A stretch of DNA of 64,000 nt from Certhia americana (GCA_018697195.1 CM031866.1:7928198-7992197), one strand, 5' to 3'. Numbered from the stretch's first letter, positions 11,501 through 25,403 are shown. Numbers and translations: made by a program. Notes: generated by a model not told the origin, from the sequence alone.

Positions 11501-14500
11501 CTCTACGCCAAGATTCTGCATAAATTTATGGCTCCGAGAAATTAAGGAAATATTATCTATTCAGAAAGAAGCCTCTGCACACGCAATAACTCCATTCACG
11601 TTCATGATCAGCCTTTTGTTCCAGTCTCCTCATGAAGACCTACAGCTTCTTCCCACCTTTGGTTCCTAAATGTAGTTTTCCTTTATAAATAAGGAATAAA
11701 TATGGACCCAATGTCAGTGAGTTCACCTAGCTTTGGCTCTGACCCATTGACATTTTTGCAGAATAGCGAGCAGATGGACTCATGCAGCTGCTCTGTGTCC
11801 TATGCTGGAGGAAGGCAGTCAGGAGGTCAGTGATGACTTTCCAATGAAGGTGATGTGGAAGAGGGACCCAGTGCCAGGAGTGGTTTGGCCAGAGGGACAC
11901 AAGAACTCAGCAGGAACCAGCCCTAATCACTCTGCTTAGCACCAGATCATTCTCTTCATTGCTTTGCTGAACAACATCTGTAGCCTGTCCTGTATACATG
12001 AGTGAGGAGGCCTGTAAATGTTCACAGATCAAACTGTGTTTGCTACAGATTCAAACCCGGTTATGTTCTATAGGAGTGTTGCAGGCCAAAATAAATGAAA
12101 AAATAAGTCACTTCTTTCTAATGGCTTTGATGTGACTGTAGAAAAAGCCTCTTCTCTCATCAAGACATTTCATATTCTATTAAGTGACCTGACCTAATCA
12201 TTTAAAAATTCATTAAATGCTATCAGCAGTTACACAGTAGAAGGATAAAGGAAGGACCGACAATTAACTAAGGTCGAACCAAATTGAAAACACTACAAGG
12301 ATTAGCTTGTGCTGAAGTTTAGGAGGAAATTCAAAGATTTAGGGCTTTAATAGGGTTGTCATTTTTCTCTGGGTTTAGGAATTGGGGTCAAGAGATGAAT
12401 TATCTGTTTGTTCAAGTCCATTGAAAAATAATCTTGTGGGGTTTTTATATTCAATCAGATACTCATACCTGCATCAACACAAGTTTTAGATTTTTTACAT
12501 GGTTGCCACCTTCATCTGAACTGAGGCTGCCACTGTTGGTTCAAACATCCCAAAGCCAGGGCAACAACCGCAGAGCCCATGAGGAGCTTCAGTCATGAAC
12601 AATTTAAGGCTAAGCATCTGCAGCAACATTACACTCCAAGCTTCAGTGGTTTGCTGCTTCTTTGCACTAGTGCTTGCATTTTTACTATGTGGCAAAAATA
12701 TCTAGAGGCGTAGGTTGAAGGGGATTTAATCTATGACTTGTTTAACTTCAAAACAATAAATAAAAAATAAAAATCAATTAGAACAGCCAGGAACATAGAG
12801 CTGCTTTTGTTGGCTTCAAATGAAGGAGTCTAATATATCCTTTCATAAACAAACCTCCTCTCTGCTAAGGTTTCTTTTAAGAACAGGGCAGGCCTCAAAA
12901 GAGGTTCAGAGATTCAATGAGGAGAGGAACCCAAAAGTTCAGAAAATTCATTTGTCTGCAGAGCAGAGCTGGAAGTCCCAAGGGGACAGCTTGAGTGAGA
13001 CTTTCTAGTACTTACCATGTGTGTTCAAGCACAAAGGGCACTATAAAAACAACCTCTCAGGGTGCTTTTCAGGAAGCCAGAACTTTTCTGCTGAACCAGC
13101 CAGAAACCATTAATTTCAATGCATAAAATGATGACTAGAGAAGCTGGCTGGCCTCAAAGGTAAACAGAGGTCAAGGTGGAGCTTGGCAAGAAGCTAGTTT
13201 TTGGTTAAAATACCACCAAAAAATATAATTGTTTCATGCAAAACCACTCAAATAGAAGGAAGTAATTTACATAAAGGCTTAATAAACTATTTTGTTCATC
13301 TTCCAGGAATAATCCAGTTGATGAGTTCAATAGCAGAAATATTATCAGATCAAAACCCTTTTAGGGAAAACCCCCCACTATTTGTATGTTTTATCAACTG
13401 AAACCATAATATTCCATTTCAATGTGACCAACTAACTGTGTATATACCTGTCCAAACAGGAGAGGTCTACAAGTCTCTATAGATTTTTTTTTTAGCACCA
13501 AACAAATGGCACATAATCTGCAGTCATCAACAAGAAAATAAGGTTAAAAGTCAGTAAATTATGTTCTGCTTATTCTTCTCTGTATTCATAACTTTATCAA
13601 AATTGGCTGTTATCCCTTGAACCACAGTGCTAGATCTTTGCAGTTGTAACAGGCTTCATGTTTAGACACCCAGGAGAGGGCCCAGGTTGCAAAGAAAAAC
13701 TGACAAACAATACATTCTTTCGAAATATCTTTATGCTCTTACAAGGAAACAAGAGTCTTGACTAACAAACATTCACAGACTTCAATGAGTAACCCTCTGA
13801 ACAGTACAGGTGCTCAGAGGAAAGATTTGCAGGGCTCCTGCTTTTCAATTATGTAGATGGAGTTGATAAAATTACCAGAACTGGAGTAATGAATTTTGCT
13901 CTCTCCTTTCCACCCTCCAGATATTCCCACTTTAATTTCTGCCTAACCCCACACACAACTTTACTCTTCTTCTGGTGCTTAGCTTTCTCTTCTCCAGACC
14001 CCTTTTAGCCCTAAAGCAAGACAGAGAAGGTGAGGACTGTCAGAGGAAGGAAAGGAAGAGTGGGAGGAGATGCCCTTCCCTTGCAGCTTGGGATTGAGCA
14101 AAACAGGTTTTCAGAAATTCCCCACTTTCTCATCTCAGGCAGTGCCAGAGAAAATAACTGTGGAAAGCAGTCCCTGAACCCATGGCCACCCTCTTACCTA
14201 CATACCCCACTGGCCTCTGCTTGCCAGCAGATGTGATCAAACACGTTCCTAGCTCCAGGGATCTCAAACTGACAAATTTCATACATCAGCCTTGCACAAA
14301 AATAGAAGGAAATCAAACACAAGGGTTACTCATTACACAGTCCTAAGAATCAGCTGCTCATGATGCCACTGGCATGCTGCTGGATACAGGATGGGATCTG
14401 GAGGTGGATTTTAATTGCATCACCCAAGAGATACCTATCTGCCATCTTTATGGAGCAGAATCTGATCAGAGGAGTCTACCTCTACCTGTGGCCAACAAAA

Positions 14501-15112
14501 GCTTTGCAGCAATGCTAATCAAAATGTCCTTGCCTTAGAAAAACATTACAAATAGATATTTTTCTTGCACTTGGAAATGAGGCATGTTCTGACCCAGGCA
14601 AGTCCAGGCTAGGTTGCCCCTGACCTTGACTAATCTTTTCTTGGCATGTTTTTCATATGTATCATCTCCCTAGAGCACAGCAGACTGAGAGCTTCCAGTT
14701 ACTAATGCAGCTCCTCTTTCTTGAGCATGCCCAGATGAAGAGCTGCAATCCTGATTTTCCATCAAACTTATTGTCATAAGACCTTTAAGAGAGGGGAAGA
14801 CAAAAGGATTGAAGTGAAGATATTTAGAGGAAAACATGGGATAAAGAGAAAAATTGAGATTCAGGTTCCAAAGGAGAATGGATAAATTCTTAGAGGGAAG
14901 ATTAGAACATAAAAGAGTGGCAATGCTAGGGAGAATAGGATAGTAAATAATAAAGCATTATTATCGAAATCACCCACCAGGAGAAACTCTGCATCCTAGG
15001 AGTAAGTGAAAGAGGGTCTCCACAGGAAAAAAGGTGCTGAGGCTCCATCATGCAGCAATATTTTCTCCTGGCTCTGCACCTTCTTACCTCTGACCTACCC
15101 TGCAAGAGAACT
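8590..15112. other. Non-coding A+T-rich DNA, no gene seen
   Basis: Only short chance frames occur. An 18-base A run lies at 11475-11492 and a GTGTG-type low-complexity patch near 11105-11125. The segment at about 12150-12300, which has spaced CpGs and TAAT cores, has the look of a possible conserved element. The stretch at about 10821-10950 is similarly compact. Neither can be confirmed by eye. Confidence 0.55.
11475..11492 (+). repeat. Poly(A) tract, 18 bases
   Basis: This is an uninterrupted run of 18 A. No retrocopy body or target-site duplication could be recognised beside it, so it is treated as a simple homopolymer. Confidence 0.85.
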
Positions 15113-15150
15113 TGGAATCAGGGGGTTGGAAGGGCTTTAAGTATTTCACC
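15113..15150 (-). mobile_element. Possible CR1 tail remnant
   Basis: The stretch contains 'ggttggaagggctttaag' preceded by 'ggaatcagg', which resembles the reverse complement of the CR1 3' end (octamer tail, then 'ggttggaagggacc'). Only about 35 bases can be matched, so chance similarity is a real alternative. Confidence 0.3.
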
Positions 15151-15152
15151 TT

Positions 15153-15191
15153 TTATCATTTAGTATTTTCATTTAGTATTTATCATTTAGT
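15153..15191 (+). repeat. Short imperfect tandem repeat
   Basis: Three copies of 'tcatttagt' occur at 15156-15164, 15169-15177 and 15183-15191, inside a unit of about 13-14 bases. It directly follows the possible CR1 tail. A minisatellite seed of this kind can arise by slippage. Confidence 0.7.
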
Positions 15192-15457
15192 CTTTTTTAG
15201 TGAAGATCACAATATTCATTTTCACAAAATCAACCAGTTAGATGTCACTGAAAGGGTATCCCTTGAGCTGTCACAGTGACATGTGCCCAAAGAAGTGCCT
15301 GTCCTACAGCAGGACAAAGCACTCAGATCACCCATGTCAGTTAATCAGCAAGGAAGAACTGAATACACAGTGCTCTAGTGCCTACAGAAGGGGTGTAATA
15401 AACTGCCTTAGCCAAAAACCCTCATCCCTGCCCTAGAGCTGTGGTTTATCAGATAAC

Positions 15458-15560
15458 TAAATTCACATTCATACAGCAACTTTTATCCTATGATCCCAAA
15501 ACCACTTTATAGACCATGCATCCAGCATAATTTACCTACTCATAAATACTCTCCAAGAGA
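15458..15560 (+). mobile_element. Possible ancient SINE-type fossil
   Basis: The phrase 'tttatcctatgatcccaaaa' followed by 'ccactttatagacc' resembles the widespread amniote MIR-like phrase in which 'atcccaagatctcaaagc' precedes 'gctttacaaac'. A better copy of the same phrase lies at 34160-34450. The rest of the element is not recognisable. The call rests on pattern memory and needs a sensitive repeat search. Confidence 0.35.
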
Positions 15561-18500
15561 TGTAGCCACACCAAAGTCAGAAGCAATAATTCATTTTCAC
15601 CAAGAGGTGAGGATGAAGCATTTTCTTAAACCAGATTCCTCCTGCTAACCAGAGAAACACCACATGCTAAATAATAGAATTTTCCTTGTACTGGAATAAG
15701 ATTCTAATTATTCCCTAATTTTGCCAACTCCTATGAATCAGGAAGAAGAGATTAAAGCAGAAGTAAATATTGGTTCCTTTTCTTATTTAGAGTAATCATC
15801 TCAAACAATGAAGCTACTTGAGTCACATTATTAGAAGGTGTATGTGGTTATATTTTCCTCATTAATTTTGCAGATAACTTCCTGCAAACCAAGCATTACT
15901 CTGAAGAATTACTGAAGTCTAAGCAGCAGCTGTGGCTATCCCACCAATACAATGCAATTTTTCTGAAAATTCAAATGTAATCTGTTCCCAGGCATAAGCA
16001 GAGTGGCAGCAAAGTACTGCAAAGGAACAGCAAACTATAAAACTTAGAAATCAACAGCCTTATATTCAGCAGCAGCTAAAGATTTTCAAAGCGTGGTGAA
16101 TAAAAAACCTCCACCACTCATCATCCCCCCTTTAATACACACCTCTCCTCAAAACTGGCTACTAAATTAATTTTCCAGGAGAGCTTTAAGTATCTCGAGC
16201 AAATAACACTGTACTACATCCTTCTGGCATTCCTTTCATCCCAGAGAACACTGCACACATCACTTAAATCAAATACTTGTGTTTACACTCTTGTTGTTTC
16301 AGTGACCAGATGTTTGAGCACTACTATCAGTGGTTAGAGAAGGAGCCAGAGAAGCACGATGAATAGCATGAGGATGAATGGGCACCATTTCAAAAAGTCT
16401 GTGCTTTAAATTAGTATTCAAGAGGTTTAAGTGCCATGATGCTCAATTCATTTTATCACAATGATTTAAATAGCCTGTTCTGCTACTGTAAGTCAGATAT
16501 TCAAGGGCATGAACATTTCAGTTATAAAAGCTTGAGCAGCTACAACACTGGTCGATAATTATAGGTGTATGATTTTGTGGCAATAAAGGTCTCTTTAAAC
16601 TGGAAGCCCAGATTTTTCTTCCTTTAGCCTAGCAATTTTACTTACAGAAAATGAAAGTAAGACCTGCTGCTTCCTAAAAAACTATTTCAGTTACAAAAAT
16701 GCCTCACAGAAAGATACCCAAGTCATACTTGTGCTGGCCTTTGAAACAAAAGCCTCCATTCAAGTGAAAGGAAAGCAAAACAGTTCACACACAAATACAC
16801 TTGACAGTACGAGTCTTTCAAGACACATTGAAATAACAAATACACAAAAGCATTTTGGTGTAATCTCACTATGCTTCTGATCTGAATGTCATAAAGAAAA
16901 AGCAGAAAGTTAAAGTTCAAATTTGGCTTAATTAAAGTCTAAGTAAAAACATACCTTTGACACACTTCATTTACACACTTCAAAGCTCTTTACTGGTTTT
17001 CTGTGCAAATTCCATTTCACCCTTTGCCTAGGAGAAAACAGCTCTCCAATGGATCAGACAGCCTTGTAAGGGCAAGTGCTTTACTCTATTGGGGAATAAA
17101 TATTGGAGAAAAAACTGAATGCCATATTCAACCAGACCTATGAAGAAAAATTACCATCTTAGAGTTCAGGTACATTGAGGGCTTGCTGAACTCTCCTCTT
17201 AAAGGGAAAGAAACCTCAAGCCAAGTCTCTTGAGCTCAGAATAAAGGACAAAGAGGGTTTCTCATCTGTGAAATACCAGCAAGCTGTAAGAGCAATGCAG
17301 GGATGCTGCCTTGCTCTCCAGCCTGGGGAAAGCATCACAGGCTGAAGACTGCCACAGATACAAAGAGCGCCCTATGCTATCTGTTTGCCCTATGCTATCT
17401 GTTTTGTGCCCAGGGGGCTCCTGAGCAAAAAAAAAAAGATAAAAAAAATCAGAACACAGACACAAAAGAAATGAGTCAAAGCAGGCAAATAACTGTAGAC
17501 TGAGCAGGAAAATGGAGAGGAACAAGAGGAACATGTTTCAGTTCTGTCAGATCCCGAGGGTTTTAAGCCAGAACTATTACCAGTATGATCCACCATCCAG
17601 TCCAAAATTCCCTAACAACATGACAAGCTGGCTTGGCAACACTGCTTGCAAAAGATAACACTCATATAAAAAAACATAGACACACTTTCACAAAGGGTCA
17701 CACAAAGACAGAACAAGCAATGCAACATTTTTCCATGTCATCAGCACGAAACTCCACCAAAAAGCAAGACTGAATTTTAAAGTGACAATATTAAAGAAAA
17801 AGTTTTCTGGCTGTTTCCTACATTTCAAAGCAAGAAACAGAATCTGAGTTGAAGCAAGTTCTCCTCAGCACACTCTAATCCTTCAAAAGCCTTTCCTCTT
17901 ATGCCTGAGTCTTGGCTGAGGGATCCCTGCTCTATGAACAAACTCCTCACTCCTAAGTGCCCCCTTCTGCCTCTCTGTACCCACCATGTACAAAAACCTC
18001 TCCTGTGACAGCACTCAGTAGATCACTTTTCCCCTCTTTCCAGCTTATTTGTCCATTCATTCCTTAGAGAAAGTATCCCAAGCCTAAGTCAAGCAGCTGT
18101 TCATCACAGCTAGAGAAGGCACCTGGAAACCAGAACAGCTGCCTTGACCTCCTGCCTTCCACAGTCTCAGAGAAGCCCTTGGAGAAAACACAGATTTCCA
18201 CTTACCCAGGGGGCTGCTATTTTTTATTTACTTAAAGTTCAGCATTGGCATTCAAACTCTTTACTAATAGTGCAAGGAAGACCTTTACAGGTATGAGTTA
18301 TAAAAGACACCAGAACAGCAGAGTCTTACCACAGATGCTGTTTCTGCATTACCTTATTTTCCAGAAAATGCAGTTATCTTGCATGGCACATACTAATGTC
18401 ATATAGTTCCCATTTCCTGAGTAAGATTTATAAATTAAGCCAGATTTTCATCTCCGTTCTTAATTCCAGACTTCTTTTGAATTAGCCTATTTGCTTCCAT

Positions 18501-20140
18501 GTGAGACTATCAGGAACACAGACCTTTATTTCACCCAGGTATAAATCAAAGTCTGATTAGTACTACTCCCAAAGTTTAATGTTTCAAAGCTGCCTTTTCA
18601 ACCATTAACAATAAATAGTAACAGTATTACCCCAATCATGACCATTTTTGTAACAAAAATCTTCGGTTACCTCATTTTATGATATTCAAACGATTAAAAA
18701 GGATGTTTTCCTGAACAATTTCCTTGGATAAGTTGCTTTCTTAAATGCCTGTACAGTGGTTTTTAAACGACCACCAAGTGAAAGAGAAAATGGTGTTCTG
18801 AGAATCACTGGGAATGGTTATCCTTAATTCCTTTTTGATTCTTTTAAAAGATAATTTATAACATTACTAAAAAAACCTACTAGCAGAAACAAGATGCAGT
18901 TGCCAAAGACCTTTGATCTTCAGTAACTGCCACACCATGTTTAGCAAAGTGATTTATGATCAGACAAAATTCACAACTCTACATATTCCATTCACAGACT
19001 CCCTTTAACGCAATTGGCATGACCATGCATGGCATGCCATAGAAAATATTTTCTAAGAAACCTTGAGAAATAAGGCTACACTACTCAGTGACAGCAGTAA
19101 TGAACCTCAGACATCTCAACTTGCTAGACAGTTTTTTTTCAACCCTGTCTTTGCTGCTAAATACTTTGCAGCCTTAAGTAGTTTGTTGTCTACACATACT
19201 AAGCACCTCTCAGCACCATCATCTTTCCATATTCTGAATTTCATCAACTTCCTGCTCCCAGCACAGGTCTAGACCCTGTGACCAGTCCATCCTGTCTTCT
19301 AATTAACTTCTCAGGTAAAAGGGGTTGCTGCTGTCACAATCAGCCCTTTCAAGCTTCCATGACAAGACTTAAAAATCTCTTCAGCACAGAATAGCTTAGG
19401 TTGGCTAAGAGCCAATTGAATTTTTTATTAAAAACAACCACCTTCCACTGAGCTGTGAAAATTTTATTTGCTTGATAGAGCTGATCAAACTCTAGAATCA
19501 ATTGTTAACAAGTGCCTTCAGTGATTCTAGCATTGACCTGTGCTGCTCTTTGTTACTAATTGGTGAGGGGATGACAGGGTATTTGAAGGGCTCCCAAACA
19601 AGAACAGTTCTACAGATATCAGTATGCCACAAGATGCAGGATTTATTTAAAGTTAACTTAAAATGGCTTGAGTAATCAATTTGTAACTGGCCATTCAGAA
19701 AAATAATCAAGCAGTAAAGAAAAAACCTCTGCTTCAGAAAAAAAGTCATATGCTGTGAGCCAAATGAAAAGACATCCACCACAAAGAGTGGATAGCAGAA
19801 GAGAACAGTTAGTAAGCAGTTCATGTTGAAAATAAACAAAATGTGCTTGTGACTAAATCAGTGAATAGTATCTATGACAGTAGCAAATTTTATTCGCAAT
19901 TGAAAAATAAGGAGACAGTATTTTCTAGCTCTGGCCCCAAACAGTATCACTTTTGATTGAAACTTGATCAAAACGTCACCCAAGCTTCTCTTAAATTCAA
20001 GTATGTTACTACATCATCGGTAATAAAACATCTAAATAGTATCAGTGCTCCATTCACAGCCAACTATAATTTAAAATAGTAATTCCCACTTTTTTTTTCC
20101 TGCTAAGCATACAGTTATACAAGGCTTAAACACATCTATT
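15561..20140. other. Non-coding DNA, no gene seen
   Basis: Only short chance frames occur on both strands. An 18-bp tandem duplication lies at 17369-17404 and is listed separately. A stretch reading 'cagtggtttttaaac' near 18758 looks vaguely like the end of a hAT transposon, but nothing else supports that. No RNA gene was recognised. Confidence 0.6.
17369..17404 (+). repeat. Perfect 18-bp tandem duplication
   Basis: The unit 'gccctatgctatctgttt' occurs at 17369-17386 and again immediately after at 17387-17404, with no mismatch. Perfect identity implies a recent slippage event, or possibly an assembly artefact. It lies in non-coding DNA. Confidence 0.9.
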
Positions 20141-20156
20141 TATACAATATTGTATA
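20141..20156. repeat. Perfect 16-bp palindrome
   Basis: The sequence 'tatacaatattgtata' is its own reverse complement. It sits in A+T-rich DNA just before a candidate conserved element. It could be a protein-binding site or chance. Confidence 0.6.
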
Positions 20157-20179
20157 CAGACTACAACAGTCTATATATT

Positions 20180-20420
20180 CCAGGCTACTCCTAATTAGGC
20201 AAGGACAAACATTTGAGGTACCTCAGCCCTTAACTGGATTCCTGCTTTTCCATCTGAGGCTGGGCAGGCCCGTGTTTTAATGCAGCAGCATCTTACTGGC
20301 AGATCCAGTGATTAATGAATCTGCAGAAGCCCATCAATCCAAGTAAAACTCGGGACCATTTGACACCGATTTAAACCTTTCCCTCTTAGCCCTCTAAGCC
20401 CCTTTTTCTCCAAGATATTG
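20180..20420. promoter_or_regulatory. Candidate conserved non-coding element
   Basis: A repeat-free segment combines homeodomain-type cores ('cctaattagg' near 20190, 'gtgattaatgaatc' near 20310, 'cccatcaatcc' near 20331) with several CpGs kept in a CpG-poor background ('ggcccgtg', 'ctcgggacc', 'acaccgat'). Vertebrate developmental enhancers often look like this. No coding frame fits. The call is by texture only. Confidence 0.3.
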
Positions 20421-22977
20421 TCTGAGCAGTTTCTTTCCAGCATCACCTGATCAGGTCCAGACACTGCATTGCATTTCAAAGTGAGATGTGGAGTGTCTGC
20501 CCGTGGCAGACAGGGTGCTGAGCACTGGCATAAACATTAGGAGATAAAATACCCAGTGACACCTCCTTAGCAGATCAACTCCCAGATGTGTTCAGCAAAG
20601 AATGGGGCCAGTTGCTCAGAAGATGAGTGCTGAACACAGTAATTGCACATTGCAAATTGACAAAGGAGAATCAGACAATTCAAAAAACTTTAAAATACTT
20701 GTTTCCTTACCAATAAGTGCTAAAAGGAAAAAATAAGCTAAAACACACTTTTCTTTTTTACTGCAGGCTAAGACCAAGCCACAGACTTCATTGTGCTAAT
20801 ACACTTACCTAACAGACAACTGCAGTGAAATAAAGGAAGAATGGAAGACCACAGACTGACTCTCATAATATAAAGAACATTATCAATATTTGCACTGAGG
20901 TAAAACCAGATAACAGAAGAATGAATGCCAGCCAAACATTAAAGTCATGAAGATGGAGAAAATTACATCTTGAATTCATCAGTCTGTTATTACATCAGTC
21001 TTTGGCCACTAACAAATAACCTTATCTGGAAATGGCAGATTTTCACTTTTGTATGTATGCCTGAACAGAGAAGCAGAATGTGATATAGTTTTGTTTTAGA
21101 GAGTGTTTTGTTGAGGATTTCTTTAAAACATAAGCATTGTCTAATCCTAAGGAATGAAGCCTGCTGTGAAGAAAAAACTTCTCTGCACTTCTTAAAATAC
21201 AGCCCACCATATACTTACCCTAAAAATAAATTTTGACAGAACAGAGGTGAAAAGATTAATAAACTCTTTATCTTGTCCAGAGATTAAAATGGTATTGTTG
21301 TATTTCAGTCAGTAAATTGTGTCAGTTATACTCTCTGCTCCTCTGTTCTTGTAATAGGCTGGAGCAGAGATAAAATAATAATGATTAATGGTCACCACTG
21401 CTCTGCTCTTCCTTTAGCTGTCTGGAAATATAATTCTGTGAAAATAAGTAAATAAGCTCCTGAGATATGTTTCTCAATTGCAGCAACCCATATCCTGTTT
21501 TACAACATGGCTTAGATGGCCCCACAAGGGACAAGGACCACACTGTCCTAAGTACTGTGCAAGAAAAGAATATCCCTGCCCCAAAGTATCTTCCTGTGAG
21601 CAAAAAAGAATTTGAGTGACAAAATCAAGTTGAAACAGACTCCTGCATACAGGCCAAATAAAAGGAAGGCTTCACTGGGTCAAAAGGTCTTCAGCAAACT
21701 TTCTGCCCTCGGATAAATTTCTCTCTATTGACATAGCTAACCTATGATAAGTATTGGATAATGGATGCTGTCGTGGATAAAATATGCTCCTAAATTATAT
21801 GCAATAAAGCAGCCTCTCATTTCATGTAATGAAAACCACTAGACAAAGCTAGAAATGAAAATGTAAATGGACTGAGTTTCAATGCTAAAGTGTCCTGTCT
21901 TTCCATAATAGAGACCACCTTATGTTGCACATAATAAGAGTTGGTTCTAATGATCTCAGATTTTTAACATAACAGAGGGGTTCCAGTAAGGACAGCAGCA
22001 TGGATTAGGACAAAGATGTCCCTGGACACCATGTTCAGCTCTATAAGGTGGTCTGTGACACCTAAAACCATGTCCTCCTCTAGGCCCTGTGTGCTCCAAG
22101 GTGCCCTCCTACCTGAAGATCTACTCAAGACCCTCAGAATGTCCCCAGCTGAGCAAGTGACACAGTTCAGAGCCTTGTGTCCACATCAGGGTTAACTATG
22201 TTCTTTGTAAAGAATAGAGCAACATATTTACTGAGAGCACTCCACAATTCTCACTAACTCTTAGATTCAAAAATACATTATTGCACTGAACTTGACACTT
22301 CTGTAGATGACGAACTGTTCATTTAATCCTTCAATGAACCTCCCCAAGGCCATTAAGTGTTGGTGAGAGATGACCAGCCAAGGGAGTCAGTACTGGGAAA
22401 GATTATAAATGAGCAAGTGGTTCCTCCTTCCACATTTCATGTCTTCAGCCCCTTGAGGAGGGTGTTGGTTGTTTGGTTTTTTCCAATTTAGAATGGCCTG
22501 CCTTTAGATCAACATAGACTAACCTTTAATATCTCCAGTGCAACCAGAACCCAGATGGAGGCATACAATTGACTATAACTACTCATGCAATTTCCTCAAA
22601 ACTAACATATTAAAAAGCTGTATGAGAGTTGTTTTATTAAAAAAAGAAAACAACGTAGTCTACAAGTCCAGCAAAGGACTTTCTAATCTTTTTCCTGCCT
22701 TTTTATTAAAAAGCTCATTGCCACAACTACAGAGACCAGAAGAAAAATTACCTTCAAAAATCACAGATTTGACTGCACAAATAAGCAGGGAAACAGGTTT
22801 CTTTCATTTGTGAAGTGCCAAAATCATGATAGGTGGAAAACTCAGAATGAAACATGAGGTCAAGTATTCAGAATGCAAATAATCCACCCAGACCTAGGAG
22901 TTTATATCCAGTGTAACCACATTGAGCTGTCTGCCAAAGTTGTCTAGAAGCTCAAATTTCAAGAGGAGTGGGGGGAC

Positions 22978-22996
22978 AAAAAAAAAAAAAAAAAAA
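22978..22996 (+). repeat. Poly(A) tract, 19 bases
   Basis: Nineteen consecutive A follow a short G run ('gtggggggac'). No retrocopy body is recognisable upstream. Confidence 0.85.
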
Positions 22997-25403
22997 GCAC
23001 AACAGAAGACATCCATTTAGACTTGAACGGGGCAGTTCTAAAACATGCAAGAACAACATTTTAGTACAAAAAACCTGAATTTTCTTTAGTAATGCACATC
23101 TTCCCACGAATAATAAAAGAGTATCCTCAATGTTTTATGAGGTATAGCTTAGTCTTGAAGACTATCTGCAGGACTTGCTTATGCTGATACTTTTGCACTA
23201 AAGAGATCAGTAATATTCAGCTAAGTAATAAAGGGCAGCCACAAGCTACAATGACAGCCTCAGAAAGCAAAAATCAAAAAGGTCATTCTAAGAAATGGAT
23301 TTGGAGCAACAAAATATTTTCTTGTTTCTTCACATTACTGCAATAACCAGGAGCCCTGATGAGCCCAGACTCCACTGTGGTAGATGCTACTGTACAGCCA
23401 GTTTATGAACCAGACATACTTCTCAATGAGTAAAAGAAAGTACATGCTAATAATGTTATTACAGCATCAGTGCAGCATTATCTTAGACAATGAGAAGTGT
23501 GGAAGTTTTATATGCTTTATTGTTATTAAAAGTAGCACTGTTACCTTGGCAACTGCTGAATCACTTGGGAGTTTGTTAAAGAAACCCAAATGTTACTTAT
23601 ACTTGCACATTTGCAATCAATTTAGGGAAAACAATTGGGGTTTTGTTTGGTGCAGTTTTTTTAAACAAATCACACATTTTTTCCTTATGAGTATGACCCT
23701 GAAAATTTCAGCATTTTTGGGGTTTCTTTTAAATAAATCAGTTCTAGGGATTTAATTAAGGCAGTTCATGTCTCACTTGCACACAAAGTAATCTGCACTT
23801 TCTTACACAATGAATTCTAATAATTCATCTAGGATGTCAGTCAGAAATAGAAGCACAGACACTTCACAGCAATTCCCACCAGTTTCCCACCTTCTGTGGA
23901 GGTACTGGGAATAGGGACAGACATTTTCCCTGGCAGAGTTTGGAGGGGGGACAGGAATCCCAAACCCCTCTTTTGCAGGGGCTTGGACCACACTCCAAGG
24001 TATAAGAGCACAGAAATGGGAAAAGGGGACTGCACAGTATCCTAAAACAACAGGCTGCTAAACCTGAACTTGCCTGTCTTAACTTCAGGTGTTGGCATCC
24101 TTGTGGTTTTGAGGTTTTTTCACCCTTTCTCAGCAGTATCTCTCTGTTTTTAATGTAAAAATTGGGTGCATGAAAATAATGGGAAACTGCAGGAGGATCA
24201 GTTTGTGAGATGTGATGATTGTGTGGGATGCCTGTTTTCTTTCTAGTTTTCTTAAACATATTACTCCCCAAGTACAGGCCAACAGCAATGAAAAGCAGAA
24301 TACTGGCAGCTCTCAGTTTTTCTGTCAAGGAACCTCATGAAACTCAATTGGACTTCAAAAAAGGGGCTGATTTTGCATAATCTCAATTTTTTAAACTGAA
24401 ATTGCCACACACGATCAGCATGTGAGTGTAGCCCAAGTAAAATGCCCATTTTCCTTAAAATAAAGACAGCCAAAGACACAGCAGACTCCTTCTGACTGTC
24501 ACCTCTAAGATATATGGAGTCAACTGGATTAAAAGCCAAGAGTTAAATAGAAATTCTCCTAACCCACACTGACAAGGATAAAAGGAGGCTCAGGGAAACC
24601 CTCTACCTGAAAGGAGGTTGTGGGGTTTTGTCTTCGCAATTAATTCTTTATCACATGGCACTTAGAGGCTCAGCTTACACCATAGCTGGAGGAATTCCTG
24701 TTTTAAATACTTATTTAATATCTTTGGTGAGATAATTTAACTAAAACCCACCCTCCAGAAAACATGAACACTCAAGAGACTGAGGAAGATCAGAATTCAG
24801 CTATAATTAAACATAACATATTTCAATAGGAATATTGAATAGTTAGACTTCCTGTGATGGTTATTGCATTAGAAACTACATTGGCAAGAGGCTAAATATA
24901 GAGCTATTGGCACCTCCACCACAGGCCTATGTTACCCCTATGGCAAATATTTATTATTGTATTTCCTATATGCCTTTAAGAACAAAGAGTTAAATTGCTC
25001 AGAGCATTCGAACCTTAAACACAGAGTATTCCACTTTTAACTGCATGTATATAAGTCTGAGACAATGACTCAGCCAGATACAACCTTCACTCTCAATTTC
25101 CTTTAATTTAAGCTTCTAATGAGATGATAACGGAAGGGCCTTAGGGTTTTGTTTTACAAGGTTGTGATAGAAACTTTATAGCAACTAAAGACTTTTTCAC
25201 CTGAGTTTGCTCCTGGGGATAAAGGAAGGCAGGACATGGGAGCTTTTTTCCTTCAAAAGGTACAGCAGAGAGTACCTCTGTAAATGTGTGTTTGTCTCCA
25301 AGATCACTCTTTAAGAAGCGGCTCACATTAAAAAGAAATAACATAAATCATACTGTTTATTCACACACACATTCCAACCCCCAGACACGTTTCAGCAGGA
25401 AAA

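Noticed and set aside
18758..18785. hAT-like terminus 'cagtggtttttaaac'
   Set aside because: Only about 12 bases resemble a terminus and neither an internal region nor a partner end is present.
23864..24328. Minus-strand frame with a membrane-like N-terminus
   Set aside because: It begins at TTG. Apparent hydrophobic segments are common in chance translations of A+T-rich DNA.
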